In this document: one piece after another, positions 24,949 through 36,175 of the stretch
Layout of the letters: every line of letters begins with the position of its first letter
Numbering within the stretch: the first letter of the stretch is position 1
Source: Trichoplusia ni
Taxonomy: Eukaryota; Arthropoda; Insecta; Lepidoptera; Noctuidae
DNA length: 64,000 nucleotides
Direction: 5' to 3'
Assembly (NCBI RefSeq): GCF_003590095.1
Contig: NC_039479.1
Span: 12,214,001-12,278,000, forward strand
Program-made: the position numbers and the translations under genes
Notes under the pieces: generated by a model
Databases searched by the model: none
What the model saw: the letters and a program-made list of their open reading frames with translations, nothing else
What the model was told of the DNA's origin: nothing

Positions 24949-25729
24949 ATGACTTCGACTGTGACATCGCGTCCCCGCGACTGCATGGCGTGCCGGCTCG
25001 TAGGGGCAGCGGGAATGATTGGCATTGGAGGTTACCTCGCAAACAGCGCTTGCAAAAATGCTACTTTATCCGGAAAATATACCCTGTCGGTGCTTTCATT
25101 TGGTAAGTAATGTATTGTACTTTTTAAGGTTTCACAACAAACAAAATATTTGCATTGGATTTTTTATAACTTGACAATCAAACGGTGGAGGTGTATTTTG
25201 GGTTTTTGCACTTCATTTTATATATTAAAATAATATATTAATCCTCACCAAAAAATAGAGCTTGTTAAAATGATGGTGTTAATTAAAAACATTGTGCGAT
25301 ATATTCAAGGTGATGAAATAACTACTTTTTAATAAAAAAGTAATTATTTCATCACCTTTTTTATATTTCATTTAAAATCTAATATATTCTTTTTCCTTCG
25401 CGTATCTGGTTTATCTGATTGTTATAGTAGGCATGTATAAGCATGTACAGGTCATTGTTATTTCAAAGGTATGTGTCCCTTATGTTTTCAAAAATGTGTC
25501 AGGAAGCAAGGTTTTTGAAAAGATAATTGTTTACTGGCCGGAGTAAAACTAGAAAAGCCTTAAATTATTCTCCTGCAACTATCAAGTGTGTTGCTGTCTG
25601 TAGACACAATAATTATTTTAGAAATTAACACACTATCCTAACTATTTTGTTTCAGGTTTCATCTGCCTTGGTGTAGCCCGATACAAACAAACATTTCCTT
25701 TCAACAAAAATGAAGATTTTAAGTCTTAA
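24949..25729 (+). CDS. Dmac1: DMAC1/TMEM261-like complex I assembly factor, two exons
   Basis: Exon 1 codes from ATG 24949 to 25102 and splices at G|GTAAGT. A 553-bp intron ends in TTGTTTCAG, and exon 2 codes from 25656 to TAA at 25727-25729. The joined protein is 75 residues. Residues 11-31 read DCMACRLVGAAGMIGIGGYL: a CxxC motif running straight into a glycine-rich hydrophobic segment. This matches the short family containing human DMAC1 (TMEM261, DUF4536), which helps assemble the distal membrane arm of respiratory complex I in the inner mitochondrial membrane. A second hydrophobic stretch (about 45-60, LSVLSFGFICLGVARYK) spans the splice junction, so two membrane passes are likely. The basic, Ser/Thr-rich N-terminus has no obvious cleavable targeting peptide. 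The phase-1 splice keeps the frame and restores a glycine. The family call comes from motif recognition, not a search. Confidence 0.8.
25307..25358. repeat. Intronic short hairpin
   Basis: AAGGTGATGAAATAACTACT and its reverse partner AGTAATTATTTCATCACCTT form a 52-base fold with one mismatch and a loop of about five bases. It lies inside the DMAC1-like intron and would fold in the pre-mRNA. It is shorter than an animal pre-miRNA with a normal loop, so a tiny foldback element is more likely. Confidence 0.75.
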
Positions 25730-25802
25730 ATAATCATATGTAGGTAAACCTTTGTACAAACGTTAATTAATTAGTATGTAAGCTGTAAAGAAATGCTGTG
25801 TG

Positions 25803-25808
25803 AATAAA
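25803..25808 (+). terminator. Polyadenylation signal of the DMAC1-like gene
   Basis: AATAAA lies 74 bases after the stop codon. Further AATAAA hexamers follow at about 25841 and 26003, with GT-rich text after the last one (AAGTGTAAGG), so alternative 3' ends are possible. Confidence 0.5.
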
Positions 25809-26019
25809 AATTAATTTAGTACTGTTAATTATGTTGTAGAATAAAAAAATACAAAACATATTTTTGTCAGCTTCAATACCTGTCTCTCAAGTCATGTAAT
25901 TTTTACGTTTTGTAATGTTATTTTATAATTTTTAATTTATTTTATAAAGGTGTACATTGTATTATTGTACTGAAAGCCTTAAAACAAAAAAAATGTGCAT
26001 AAAATAAAGTGTAAGGCAA

Positions 26020-28632
26020 TTATTTCGTATTGTCCTTAGCAGCTCCATCTGTGGTTTTCTTTATGTACTTTTAACATAAGGAGTTGGTGAATCACAACTA
26101 CTTGTGTTAGTAACTAACTCGCTATATAGATGGCGCTTTTTTAAATATTTTTTTTTTCTCTAGATTTCGCGCTCCCTACATTATTTATCTAAATTAAACT
26201 TTTAAATAAATTAATAAATTTAGGTCTGCATATCAAGTTCTAATATTTTCTTGAGCTTTGGAAGTGTTTGTTAGATTTTTCATAAATATTTGTCCCTCTA
26301 TAGAAGAACCCCAATAATGTGGTGACCTCGCGATTCTAGTATACATGAGGTACAAGTTCGGCTCTAACGCAGGCAAAGTGTGTTTTTCAAAGTAATTTGT
26401 ACTTTCTTCATTATTCTGAAACACCTCTGACGAACGGCAAAGGAAAAATCGAGTCAGGATACCTGGATTCCAAATATCCGTGTCTGAAATCGCCAACCCG
26501 CAGTAAGCTAGCATGGCACGGTGATCAATGATTATTAAAAAAAAATGTATTATTCTGACTATATTAAATGCACGGGTATTTGCAAACATTTACACGTGAA
26601 ACAAGTTCTCCTAAATAAACCTACTCAGTTTTACTTAACGTGGATGTCATCGAGAAAATGGAACTGGCATTTACGGCTACACGCTTATATGTATAGTTCT
26701 ATAGTTACTTAATACAATATTATTGGAACCATAACCCGATATTGCAGCCTATACTCGCACATCGTCAAGGGGATTGATTACGGACGGTCAATCGAGATTC
26801 CATTAAAGGCCAGGCAATAAATTAAAGGGATATGATTGAAAATATGATGTAACCAGAATGTCGTTCATTTTAATGGATATTATGTGTTTCATAGGTACCA
26901 GAAACAAGATTAAATAAGAAACTAGTGAGCTTCATAGGACTTCCAATAGGTACATTGAGAAGATGCTGTTAGGCACACGTTTAAGAGCTGTCTCGCTGAA
27001 CAACATTTATTCATAGTACAGATATCCAAATTTTTCTCTATTGGTCACAGAAAGGGAGAATTAAATTAATCTTGAGATTGTAACCAGTTACATCAGCCAG
27101 ATCCAGCGTCTTTTCCACGAAGGAGAAAATGTGGAAGGGTTTCAGCATTGGAAAGAGGTCTTTATTGGTACCACCACAAATTACGTAGTTCGTTACTCAC
27201 AAATGCGAATGTATTCGTATACTTACTATGTACTTAGTCCCTTCACAAGTAATCCAATTTTTGGGCAAAGAACATTGCAAAGAGATAAAAGCACAAAAAA
27301 TACTCTTATATTTTTTATTGCTATTTTTACCTAAACTTATCAAACTTACCTTAAATTCTATAAATTGATTGATATTACCTTCAAACTCTACATACATAAA
27401 ATATGAGTCGGATTCTTCGTAAATAATCCCATATTACAGACGACCGCGAGCCGCTTTGCCCGTCATATCTATGTTTCTATACACTCAAGATGAGAGTAAG
27501 GCTTTTATTCAATTACTGAAATAATGTTACTTCGTGTAAAGGTATGCCTAAAACCTGAAACGTGACGTTATTATGGCTGCAACGTACTTACCTATGTAAC
27601 TCATTTTAGTAGAGATTATGAGAGGTAAAGCTTCAGAATAAATTCAGTTTATGTTCATTAAACACAATGTTAAATTTGCACTCCGATGTATAGGTAAGTC
27701 TTAAAACTTATATGGTACCTGTCAGGCAAGGTATAAGTAGGAGATTGGTGAAAAGTATCTTAAGTCATAAGGAATGTGTATGCTAAAGTGTTTCGCTTTC
27801 CTCAAAAATTATAAAACCTCTAGTTTTTCAATGGTGAACTAAAACGTAGTAGCCAGGATTCGAAAACATTATAATCTGAAAATCGCGCACCCGAGTTAGG
27901 TAGCGTGGTGGTCAAACCTAGGAAGAGGCATCTGTCCACAGTGGGAAGTATATACGCCGGTATAATTTTTAATAGTGTAGTTGAATGTAATCATAATTTA
28001 CGTTCAACCAAAATTATCGAAAATATTCAGTAAACTTATCCCTGAATCCGGTTTTAATACTCTAGCAAACATAATAAAAAAGGGACGAGTACCTTAATCA
28101 GGACGGACATCATTGTTATTAAATTGGCCCACCTATATGTATCTACCTAAAAACTTCGATTCGATCTTACCTGAAACTGAAACGCCTGCAGAAAACCTAG
28201 CTAATGAAATCCCTGAGAGCTTTATTAAAAGATTATAGAGTCTTAAGAGCGGGGGAGTCTATAATCTGTTTCTACACCAACTTTGACAATATTTTGATTA
28301 CGTCTGGTAATGACTATAAGGGTGACTATGAAAGTAGAGGTCTCAAAACTCTTGAATATCCAAACACTAGCGTCGTCACTGAATTTTACACTGTCCGCAC
28401 TTTACATGTATATTATTTTCATTTGAAAAGGACTAACAGAATCGTATGGATGAAATGACAATTATCTGGGTCTTCATCAATGTTTTTACTTTCAGACGTG
28501 ATAGCAAAGGCTCTGGTTTCCGTTGCTTTTCGAATATTGAGTAACCAATAATTCTTCAGTCTTTTCATAGAGGCAGATGAAATGGCTGTCAGTAGTAATG
28601 GTCACGTACCTACCTAAATTCATATAATATTA
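26020..28632. other. AT-rich DNA with SINE fragments
   Basis: About 26470-26535 (TGAAATCGCCAACCCGC, GGTGATCAATG) and about 27895-27960 (GCGTGGTGGTCAAACC, CACAGTGGGAAGTATATACG) are pieces of lepidopteran SINE bodies and tails. The 118-codon minus frame at 26233-26589 overlaps the first of them and is not called as a gene. A 27.7-kb piece (ACCTGTCAGGCAAGGTATAA) may be another worn LINE-tail copy. The 84-codon frame at 28204-28458 has no domain. Confidence 0.4.
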
Positions 28633-28874
28633 CTAGCTGTTGCCCGCGACTTCGTCCCCGTGGATTTATACCTGCCCTGTTTTTTTCGCATTTTCCTTTG
28701 TATCTTCGCTCCTATTTGTCGCAGCGTGATGGTTTATAAAAAAAAAACCTAAAACCTTTCTCAATGAATGGTCTATTCAACACAAAAATATTTTTTCAAT
28801 TTGGACCAGTAGTTCCTGAGATTAGCGCGTTCAAACAAACAAACAAACTCTTCAGCTTTATATGTTAGTATAGA
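28633..28874 (-). mobile_element. Lep1-like Helitron, family A copy 4
   Basis: CTAG at 28633 follows A, and the far end TTAGTATAGA is followed by T at 28875, so both Helitron ends are intact. A GTTT-type microsatellite (AAACAAACAAAC on plus) is at 28835-28848. There is no coding capacity. Confidence 0.87.
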
Positions 28875-30458
28875 TTTGAATTAGTTTAGGTTTAAAAACA
28901 AAAAGTAACTAAATTAACCTTCCTATTTTATGAAATGTTGTTTAAGTATGGTTGAAATCATAACATTAGGTAATGTTATGAATATTTCCCGGAAAGGTGA
29001 AACCAAAACATAATAGTTAGCCGTTACCATCGAACCCTTCCTACGTAAGTTGCCTATTTGTTTTCAGTATGTGGCTACTTGGATAAATAGATATTACCAT
29101 ATCTACTTATACCCAATGTTATATCGCAATCCTTATTCTTCTTCAGCGTTTGGGTTATGCAGCATCATCTAAAAGAGAGAGTGCAGCTCTTAAGCTCAAG
29201 ATAAGTTCTTACTGAACACAGTAAGATAGACATTTATATACACTTTTACATGTCGAGTAGCTATTAAAGAAAATAATAGGTTGCCGATGACAGTAATTAT
29301 TCAGAATACCACTATTTTTTAAGAATAAGCTCCAAAATATTTAGTTATAGATTCCAAGACAAGGAATATTGTAATGTATGTAATGTAATCTATAATAATA
29401 TGTATGTAGTATTGTAATGAAACAGTGTAGTCCTCGATAATTCGCATCACCTGCAATACCAACTTTATTGAGAACTCCTTCCCTCGCAATTTATATACAA
29501 AGCCGGCTTTGCGAAAAGCCAACCAATATCCCATTAATACGAAGAAAAAACGATACAAATTCTATGAATATTAAAACCGACAGCGTCAATTTTCATAGCT
29601 ATGCAAATTCCTGAATCAACAACCCTATGCCATACTGATTACTGGTGAGCGGTCGTTACGCGTACACTTCTCGGTATGTATGAGTAAAGTACTTTGAAGT
29701 GGTAAACAAATGAGCAATGGTTCGTGTACAATTGCCAATTTTCCTGCCTTGGACCAACTTGATCGGCCAGCATTAACATTCCTGGAGCGAAGTCTTCCTG
29801 ATAAATAAAGACACGAACCCATCAGTCAATATTAGGCGAGTTCATTTTGTTCGGTCGTTCAAGGACAATGATTTGTTTTGGTTAGCTGAAAATGAAAAAC
29901 AGGAGTCATCTGTTTTTACGATAGAGTCTGTAAAATTGAGGATTCTTCGTGAAGGATAATCGGTACCAAAATATATCAAAGTGATGCTATACAGTATTTA
30001 TGTTTCGGTATGATACTTGCTGGACATAAACCTTTCTCCAAATAGGATAGTCTAACCAACTATTGGAAGTAAAAATGCTCATAAAACCATTTCTGCCATC
30101 TTTGAGACTAAGTCCACTTCCACAGACCTATCATTTAATTGTAAGTTCTAACTTCTTAACAAATTAAAATGAAAATTAATTGTTCTGGATTGAAACAATA
30201 ACAATGACTCCTTAGTAACGAACAAAAGCTAACGACTCGAGATCTTTCAACAAAGATTATGTAAGAGAAAACAGCCTATCACCGCTTTCATGTCATGAAT
30301 AGGTACTCAGAGCTTTCGGCGCGACCGCTTACATAATAACATAACGGGCCGACGTGTTTGTGAATCACAGCATTCTGAACATTCGGTCTACAGATGTAGA
30401 TAGATTAACATATGTAATTTACAACCTCGGTATGTAGAATCACAATATACAACTAAAA
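28875..30458. other. Non-coding DNA, nothing identified
   Basis: A GC-balanced stretch at 29640-29830 has a 65-codon minus frame with no recognisable domain. No repeat seen elsewhere in the window matches here. Confidence 0.4.
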
Positions 30459-30505
30459 TCAAAATTAAACCGCGATTCAATCCGTAAAAGTAGTTTTATT
30501 TCAAT
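30459..30505 (+). repeat. Fragment of the 14.8-kb foldback element
   Basis: TAAACCGCGATTCAATCCGT and AAAAGTAGTTTTATTTCAA reproduce the right end of the foldback at 14942-14985. The fragment ends exactly where the next Helitron begins, so the Helitron inserted at, or replaced, the end of this element. Confidence 0.7.
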
Positions 30506-30752
30506 ATAGCTGTTGCCCGCGACTTCGTCCCCGTGGGTAGAAGATATAAGTAATGATTTATACCTGCCCTATTTTTTTTCACATTTTCCTTTGTATCTTC
30601 GCTCCTATGACATGATGGTTTATAGCCTAAAGCCTTCCTCGATGAATGGTCTATTCAACACAAAAAGAATTTTTCAATTTGGAGCAGTAGTTCCTGAGAT
30701 TAGCGCGTTCAAACAAACAAACAAACTCTTCAGCTTTACATATTAGTATAGA
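30506..30752 (-). mobile_element. Lep1-like Helitron, family A copy 5
   Basis: The CTAG end is mutated to ATAG (30506-30509). The rest matches the family through ATTAGTATAGA at the far end. The plus frame at 30513-30746 lies entirely inside it and is incidental. Confidence 0.82.
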
Positions 30753-31790
30753 AGATTGTTGGTTCGTCAGAGTCAGAGCATGCGTCAGCGATAACGTGAT
30801 TCTGTCATAAGCAATTGAAGGTAGGTAGGAATATGACCATTTTTTTTTAAATATTAGTTATTCTTTGTCCTCTTTGTATGGTAGGTACTCCAAGGTATAC
30901 GATTCTAACTCGCACTTGACCGGTTTCATTCTGCAATTTTCCTAGAATCTTCGTTTCTAATAATATTACTTCTTTGCCTGCCCTCATAATATTTCATTTG
31001 CCGACCCATCTCGGGCCGTCTTTAATAAATGCAATAGACTCGTTGCGATGTCTATTCCGACCATTAGATGTTTACCTACTGTGTACAGTGTGGCGAACAA
31101 CATCATATTTCCATTTCATAGATAAGGTGAAACAGGCGGCTGAAATGTCGTGAACGTCAAATTGTTTTTATTTTGTTATTGCAAAAAGTTTCGGGCTTTT
31201 TAGAAATCAAAAACCCCGTCAACTTCGGGACACTGACAGTTTCATACAAATAAATAATAAAGTGCCAAAAAATATTGGTCACGTTGAGACCGTAGCTACT
31301 GTTACTTAACCTCGCTTTTTTATTATTTGTTGTTAACAATGTTACAACAATTGATCCTGTATGTTGTGACGTCAATAATTGTATCAATTCTAAAGGGTGG
31401 CCTACATTCTTTAGCAGCTTATTATATCATGATCATGCAGCTTATTACCTATGACAGATTGCTCTTTACTATAATTCAGTTTCTTTTCGCAGATGTAAAA
31501 AATACGAATTATTAAAAAGTAGTTGTCCTACCTAGATTATTTTAGCCATGTTTTTTTTTAATAAAAAAAACATTTTAAATTTAAACGTCTTAAAAATTAT
31601 CGTCGGTATAATGAATATTTAAAAATAGAACATTAGAAGCGTGGATTTGAATTCATTCGAATTTATCGTTTCAATCCTTATACAATCAAACACTCCGTAA
31701 AAAAGGTACAAATACAAATTTTACTTCATTCGAATTTCGTTTTTTTTTCTTAGGTGAGTATGGAAATGTGATAGCCAGAACAACATTGTA
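30753..31790. other. AT-rich DNA upstream of the membrane-protein gene
   Basis: I see no repeat or domain here. The frames at 31157-31387 (minus) and 31327-31515 (plus) overlap on opposite strands and look like chance. Confidence 0.4.
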
Positions 31791-31794
31791 GGAT

Positions 31795-31970
31795 TACTTC
31801 GGCGCAATAAAGTCAACATCGCGACACAGATCACGGCGTGCCGTGTCGGGGTAAACAAGTCGGTTTAATGATAAGAAGAGACCCGCCGCCAACCAGTCGC
31901 GCGCGCCCGCCCGCCCAACGCACGTGTTTCAAGCTGCAACAGATAACAACAAATACTTAAATTCAACCTT
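31795..31970 (+). promoter_or_regulatory. GC-rich promoter and 5' UTR exon of the membrane-protein gene
   Basis: G+C and CpG rise sharply over 31795-31930 (CACGGCGTGCCGTGTCGGGG, then AGTCGCGCGCGCCCGCCCG). A CCAGTCG initiator-like site sits at 31893. The exon ends at 31974 with ATGG|GTAAGT, so the start codon is the last whole codon of exon 1. The promoter role is inferred from composition and position. Confidence 0.45.
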
Positions 31971-33005
31971 ATGGGTAAGTTCCTTTTTTAAAAGTGTTTT
32001 AATGTCAAACGGGTTTTTTTTGACAGTGTTTTTTTTTTATTTCCAACTTTATGGACAATGATTTTCGTGATGTAGTGACACTTGTTTTAAGGTGATGTGT
32101 GGCGGTACGTGTGACGTGTAATATTAGTTTTTAATTCCCATAATGTGCGTATTGTTTTCATTTTTAAAAGGCTTCATGTTACTAAGTTCGCTACTAGGAA
32201 TTCGTATAATCAATAGTTTGTATTGTGGTTTAACTTAAATAACTACTTTTACGTTAAAAGAAGTGCTAAAAAACGGTGCATTTTTTTATTCTTATCTACA
32301 AATGACTAAATTTCAAATTTTTAGAAGTGACTCATTTTTCATAAAAGTAATTTAATTTATTATTAAAAGAAAGTATTATTATCTAATACCTTTTACAACC
32401 CACGGTTACCGCCTACGTGAATCCACGAGTAACTTAACAAAGTAAACTTAAATATTCAAGTGTGAGAATATCTGGCAGGTGACACGTTTGCATTGTCTAA
32501 TTGTTTTCACAACAATGAAACAGAACCTATTTTCTTCCATTTACATGCATATACCAAAGAAACAACTCTTTCTTGATAGTAACACACAGGTGCAAATTCC
32601 GGTCCTTATTTCCGCAAAAAAATGTAGTTTTCCACTCAACGTTATAATACTTGTAATCCATACACAGCAAACACATCGGATCGATGTAGCACTATTGTAC
32701 GCAGCTAATTTCGTTATCTAACAGATAAGCAGTGGGCTGAGAGGCGCGAATACGAGACACCATGGGAGGACGAGTACGTGTTTAAAAACATGGAGAAAGA
32801 GTCGACTACGAAGGTCGTGGAGGCGCTATCTGAGGCTAGAGTGGGCGTGTCAGGATGGGAGGCTCATGGGAATGCCTGGAGTGCGGCCCTGGGAGCTGTG
32901 ATAGGAGCTGGGACAGTCCTGATCCTTGCTGTCATAGTCCTCATGTGGAGAAAACCGAGGAGGTCGGAGTTGCCTCTGCTGGCGCCCATGGATGTTGCTC
33001 ATTCC
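31971..33005 (+). CDS. Unrecognised single-pass membrane protein, exons 1-2 (5' part)
   Basis: Exon 1 contributes ATG G (31971-31974), then the donor GTAAGT. A 750-bp intron ends in CTAACAG, and exon 2 is 32725-33005. Joining them makes the codon G|AT and an open frame starting MDKQWAERREYETPWEDEY, with 95 residues up to a GTGAGT donor at 33006. Residues 1-50 are charged, acidic and aromatic-rich, with no signal peptide. About residues 54-76 (SAALGAVIGAGTVLILAVIV) form one membrane helix with a G-x3-G-type face (58, 62). WRKPRR follows directly, so the C-terminus should be cytoplasmic by the positive-inside rule. Codons are GC-richer than the surroundings, as expected for real coding sequence. 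If the donor is not used, the frame runs on to a stop at 33057-33059 after a second hydrophobic stretch. I do not recognise the family. Later exons are not certain; see 63104. Confidence 0.6.
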
Positions 33006-35929
33006 GTGAGTCTTTTTGCCCATTTTTGTCTTATCTTGAACGCTTACTTATCTATTTGATAGTTAGTTTCATAATATATTCCAAAAGTCTATCATAATTT
33101 CATCATTTCTATTACTAGGATGTTTTTGTGAAAGCAGTTTTGTGATACGCTACGGTCTTAGGATAAAATAAAAAAGAACTCCGATTGAAATTCAAACGCA
33201 ATAGCTTTTCAAGGAACAAGAATCTCTCGATTGTTAGAAACAATATCATTGCTTGGAAATTGCAGCTTTAGTAAACAAACGATGGATATCGATACTTGGA
33301 AAGAAACTCATTTCATAAAAAAATACTTTAGAAAACATTTTACAGGACTTGGTCCTTCGAGACAAACTTTTGCGTCCTTTTATATTAACGTTGTTTAAGA
33401 TAAAGGAATATTCTATTTATTTCCCTGAAGATTCACAGAAGTAGTTTTTGTGTGGTTGTAAGTAGGTACTGGGGATTTGGTACGAAAATACTTTTATGAA
33501 ATAAAAATATAATAGAGTAATACAATTTTATTTTTATACTCTAGTTATGTTTCTGGCTTTGAGCCCCAAGGATCAAACTAATAAAATATCAATAGGATGT
33601 TTGGGTTTAATATAACGTTTTTGAATGGAACGATAATACGGCCTTTTATTCAAGATATTTTTGTTCGTTACTCCAGATGTTATAATTATAATACGACATT
33701 CAGGATTTCATCACAGAGTTACCGTATAGTCAATTAATATTTCGTTTATGGTCAATTCAAGGGGCCTTGTTATTTTGAAATAAAGACATTTTTAAATTAT
33801 ATTTTCCAAAATATTTATTCAATTTTTAAATCTAAACCACACCTGACTTTTATGTTTAGTAGTTAGCAGTTGAGTGCACTATAAGTGACATAAAATTTAC
33901 TTCAGTATTCAACCTCGCCTTTATTGGTCGTAGAGAATACTGAGAATTTATTTTTATATTAACAGTCGCTTCGCCTCCTGGGAAATAAATAATAAGTTGA
34001 TTGAAGAAATACGTGGCTTTTTGCAGGGGTATAACGGAATCAATGTACTAACGCTACGATACGTATACTAATCTTATTAAATCTGATCAGACGTTACATA
34101 TAGTTGAACACTGTCAAGGACAAATTTAATTAATATTTTACAAAAAGTATAACATTTTATTTAAAATATTTTTTCCCAGACTTATCAAGTATTGACATGA
34201 TGATAGTATACCTGTTTTTTTGTATAAAGAACAATTTTGTTTGTTTCTCAGATAGATAATCCATCAAGTCATGTTGTCGTTTCTTTTAAACTATGATACC
34301 TACATAATTATATGATATTATAACGAACTGAAACACATTTCAAATGACATTAAAACCTTTACAAAAAAGAAAATTGAGTATCGATAATACATATGAAGAG
34401 ATAACAAATAACTGAAAACAAACCTTCATTACTTCTACACTAAATGATCCAATTTACAATAGAACGTGTTCTGGTTTCCACAAAGAGTTCGCATGTCAAC
34501 GATTCAGTGCTACGTGACGCTCGCTTCGATCTAACTGTAGATTGTTCAGGACCAAGACTCGAAGGACCAAGTTCGAAATACTTTATTAGTGCTCTTACTT
34601 TTGCAATTTTAGATCTAAACTAGAAGCAGACACGTCTGTCCTTTCATAATTTTAATGGGTTGGGCATCAACGAAATCAAAAGCGTTGGTACTTTTGTAAC
34701 AGTTTATGTTTGACGCTATCTTTGATACCACTTAAATTTATAAGTAGGGTATTAATGCCATGCACGTGCTTGCTCTCGTGACTTCAATATACTCTATAAA
34801 TATAAGCATGACTGTGCTATATCAAGTCTACGTCCAACATTTTATCCCTATAACTTGTCACGACGAAAAATTGTTGGTCCTTTTGGTCTTAAAAACATGT
34901 GCAGTGCCGTGTCCACTTGACATTTTGCTACGCGGACATTGTATAAGAACCTTCTTTGACACAATAGCGTGGAAAGGTTCAACTACTCTGGACTTTCCAG
35001 CTTGTTACCGTTATATCTGAATTAATAACGTCTTCCCCGTTCTATATTTCTTGCTAAGCGCATTACGTGTTGACTACCCCTGGGTTTGTCTTTTAGGTGT
35101 TTGGTTTTAATAATGTACTCTAAAATCCCTCAAGTTAGAGATATCCTGTTTGTTTTGCTATTGAATTTTACATGTTGTTTTAGTGTTACAACGTAACTTA
35201 GGTATGTATCTAAGTTTATAACAACTGAATTCCAAAATCACTTTATTATTGATACCTTCAAGTTCAGATATTAGTGAGCCAAAGTTTTTTAATAAAGTCA
35301 AGTTTTGAAACATTTGGCTTTTGGTTTTGCACATATTTTATTTGTTATCAATCTTTGTCAACCTAAATGACTTTGATTAAAAAAAATTTTCAGTAATACC
35401 AAGTTATCATAATCATTTGGTTCTGTAGGTACACAGGTAAAAAGTAATTGAAAATCGCTATAAAATCCTGTCACAACTCTGACAGCCAACTTAATTAATA
35501 ATAAACTTATTTAAATGTACTAAAGCGCTTTATTCTTCGTTTTTATTGTTAATTAAGGCTGAAGTTCCATCTCCTCACATTACGATTAGCATTAACGTCA
35601 GTCAATCGCACTCTTCCTTGATTAAACACAGTTATGACTCATATAACTGAATGTATGAGTGTCATGGCGCCATGCAGTGTTGTGTCTGTCGATGTGACAA
35701 TCAGGGGGGCTCTCACTACTCATAAAGTGATGCTCTTGGAATGTGGAAACGAGATGGCGCTCTGTAGGTTGTATCGCCTTGTCTCGCTTCTTCAAGTGTG
35801 ATGGTTAAGATGGTGGTAGGAATCCAGTTAACATTGTTTTTTTTTAATTGTTATAAAGCGACTTACAGTTTACCTTTCGAGTTCAAGTTTTAAGCTGTAT
35901 TGTGAGCTAATTTATTTTTATTTCTATAA
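33006..35929. other. Intron or intergenic AT-rich DNA
   Basis: No repeat or gene is recognised before the Helitron at 35930. The 86-codon frame at 34760-35020 has no domain. A short inverted element lies at 35743-35790 and is listed separately. Confidence 0.4.
35743..35790. repeat. Small palindromic element (GTGGAAACGAGA type), copy 1
   Basis: GTGGAAACGAGATGGCGCTC at one end and TTGTCTCGCTTC at the other form imperfect inverted ends about 48 bp apart. Relatives lie at 56287-56338 and 57536-57580. It could be a very short MITE or the end of a larger element. Confidence 0.5.
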
Positions 35930-36175
35930 CTAGGTGTTGCCCGCGACTTCGTCCCCGAGGGTAGAAGATATAAGTTATGATTTATACCTGCCCTATTTTT
36001 TTCACATTTTCCTTTGTATCTTCGCTCCTATTAGTCGCAGCGTGATGGTTTATACCCTAAAGCCTTCCTCGATGAATGGTTTATTCAACACAAAAATATT
36101 TTTTTTAATTTGGACCAGTAGTTCCTGAGACTAGCGTGTTCAAACAAACTCTTTAGCTTTATATATTAGTATAGA
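35930..36175 (-). mobile_element. Lep1-like Helitron, family A copy 6
   Basis: CTAG at 35930 follows A, and ATTAGTATAGA at the far end is followed by T at 36176. The second residue block reads GTGTTGCCCGCGACTTCG, one change from the family. The frame at 35934-36128 is incidental. Confidence 0.85.

Noticed and set aside
26233..26589. 118-codon minus-strand frame starting with ATG
   Set aside because: It overlaps a decayed SINE body and carries no domain; it is most likely a chance frame just downstream of the DMAC1-like gene.
32855..33097. Second open frame overlapping the membrane-protein exon
   Set aside because: It is an out-of-phase shadow of the coding frame, which has the membrane helix and matching splice phases.
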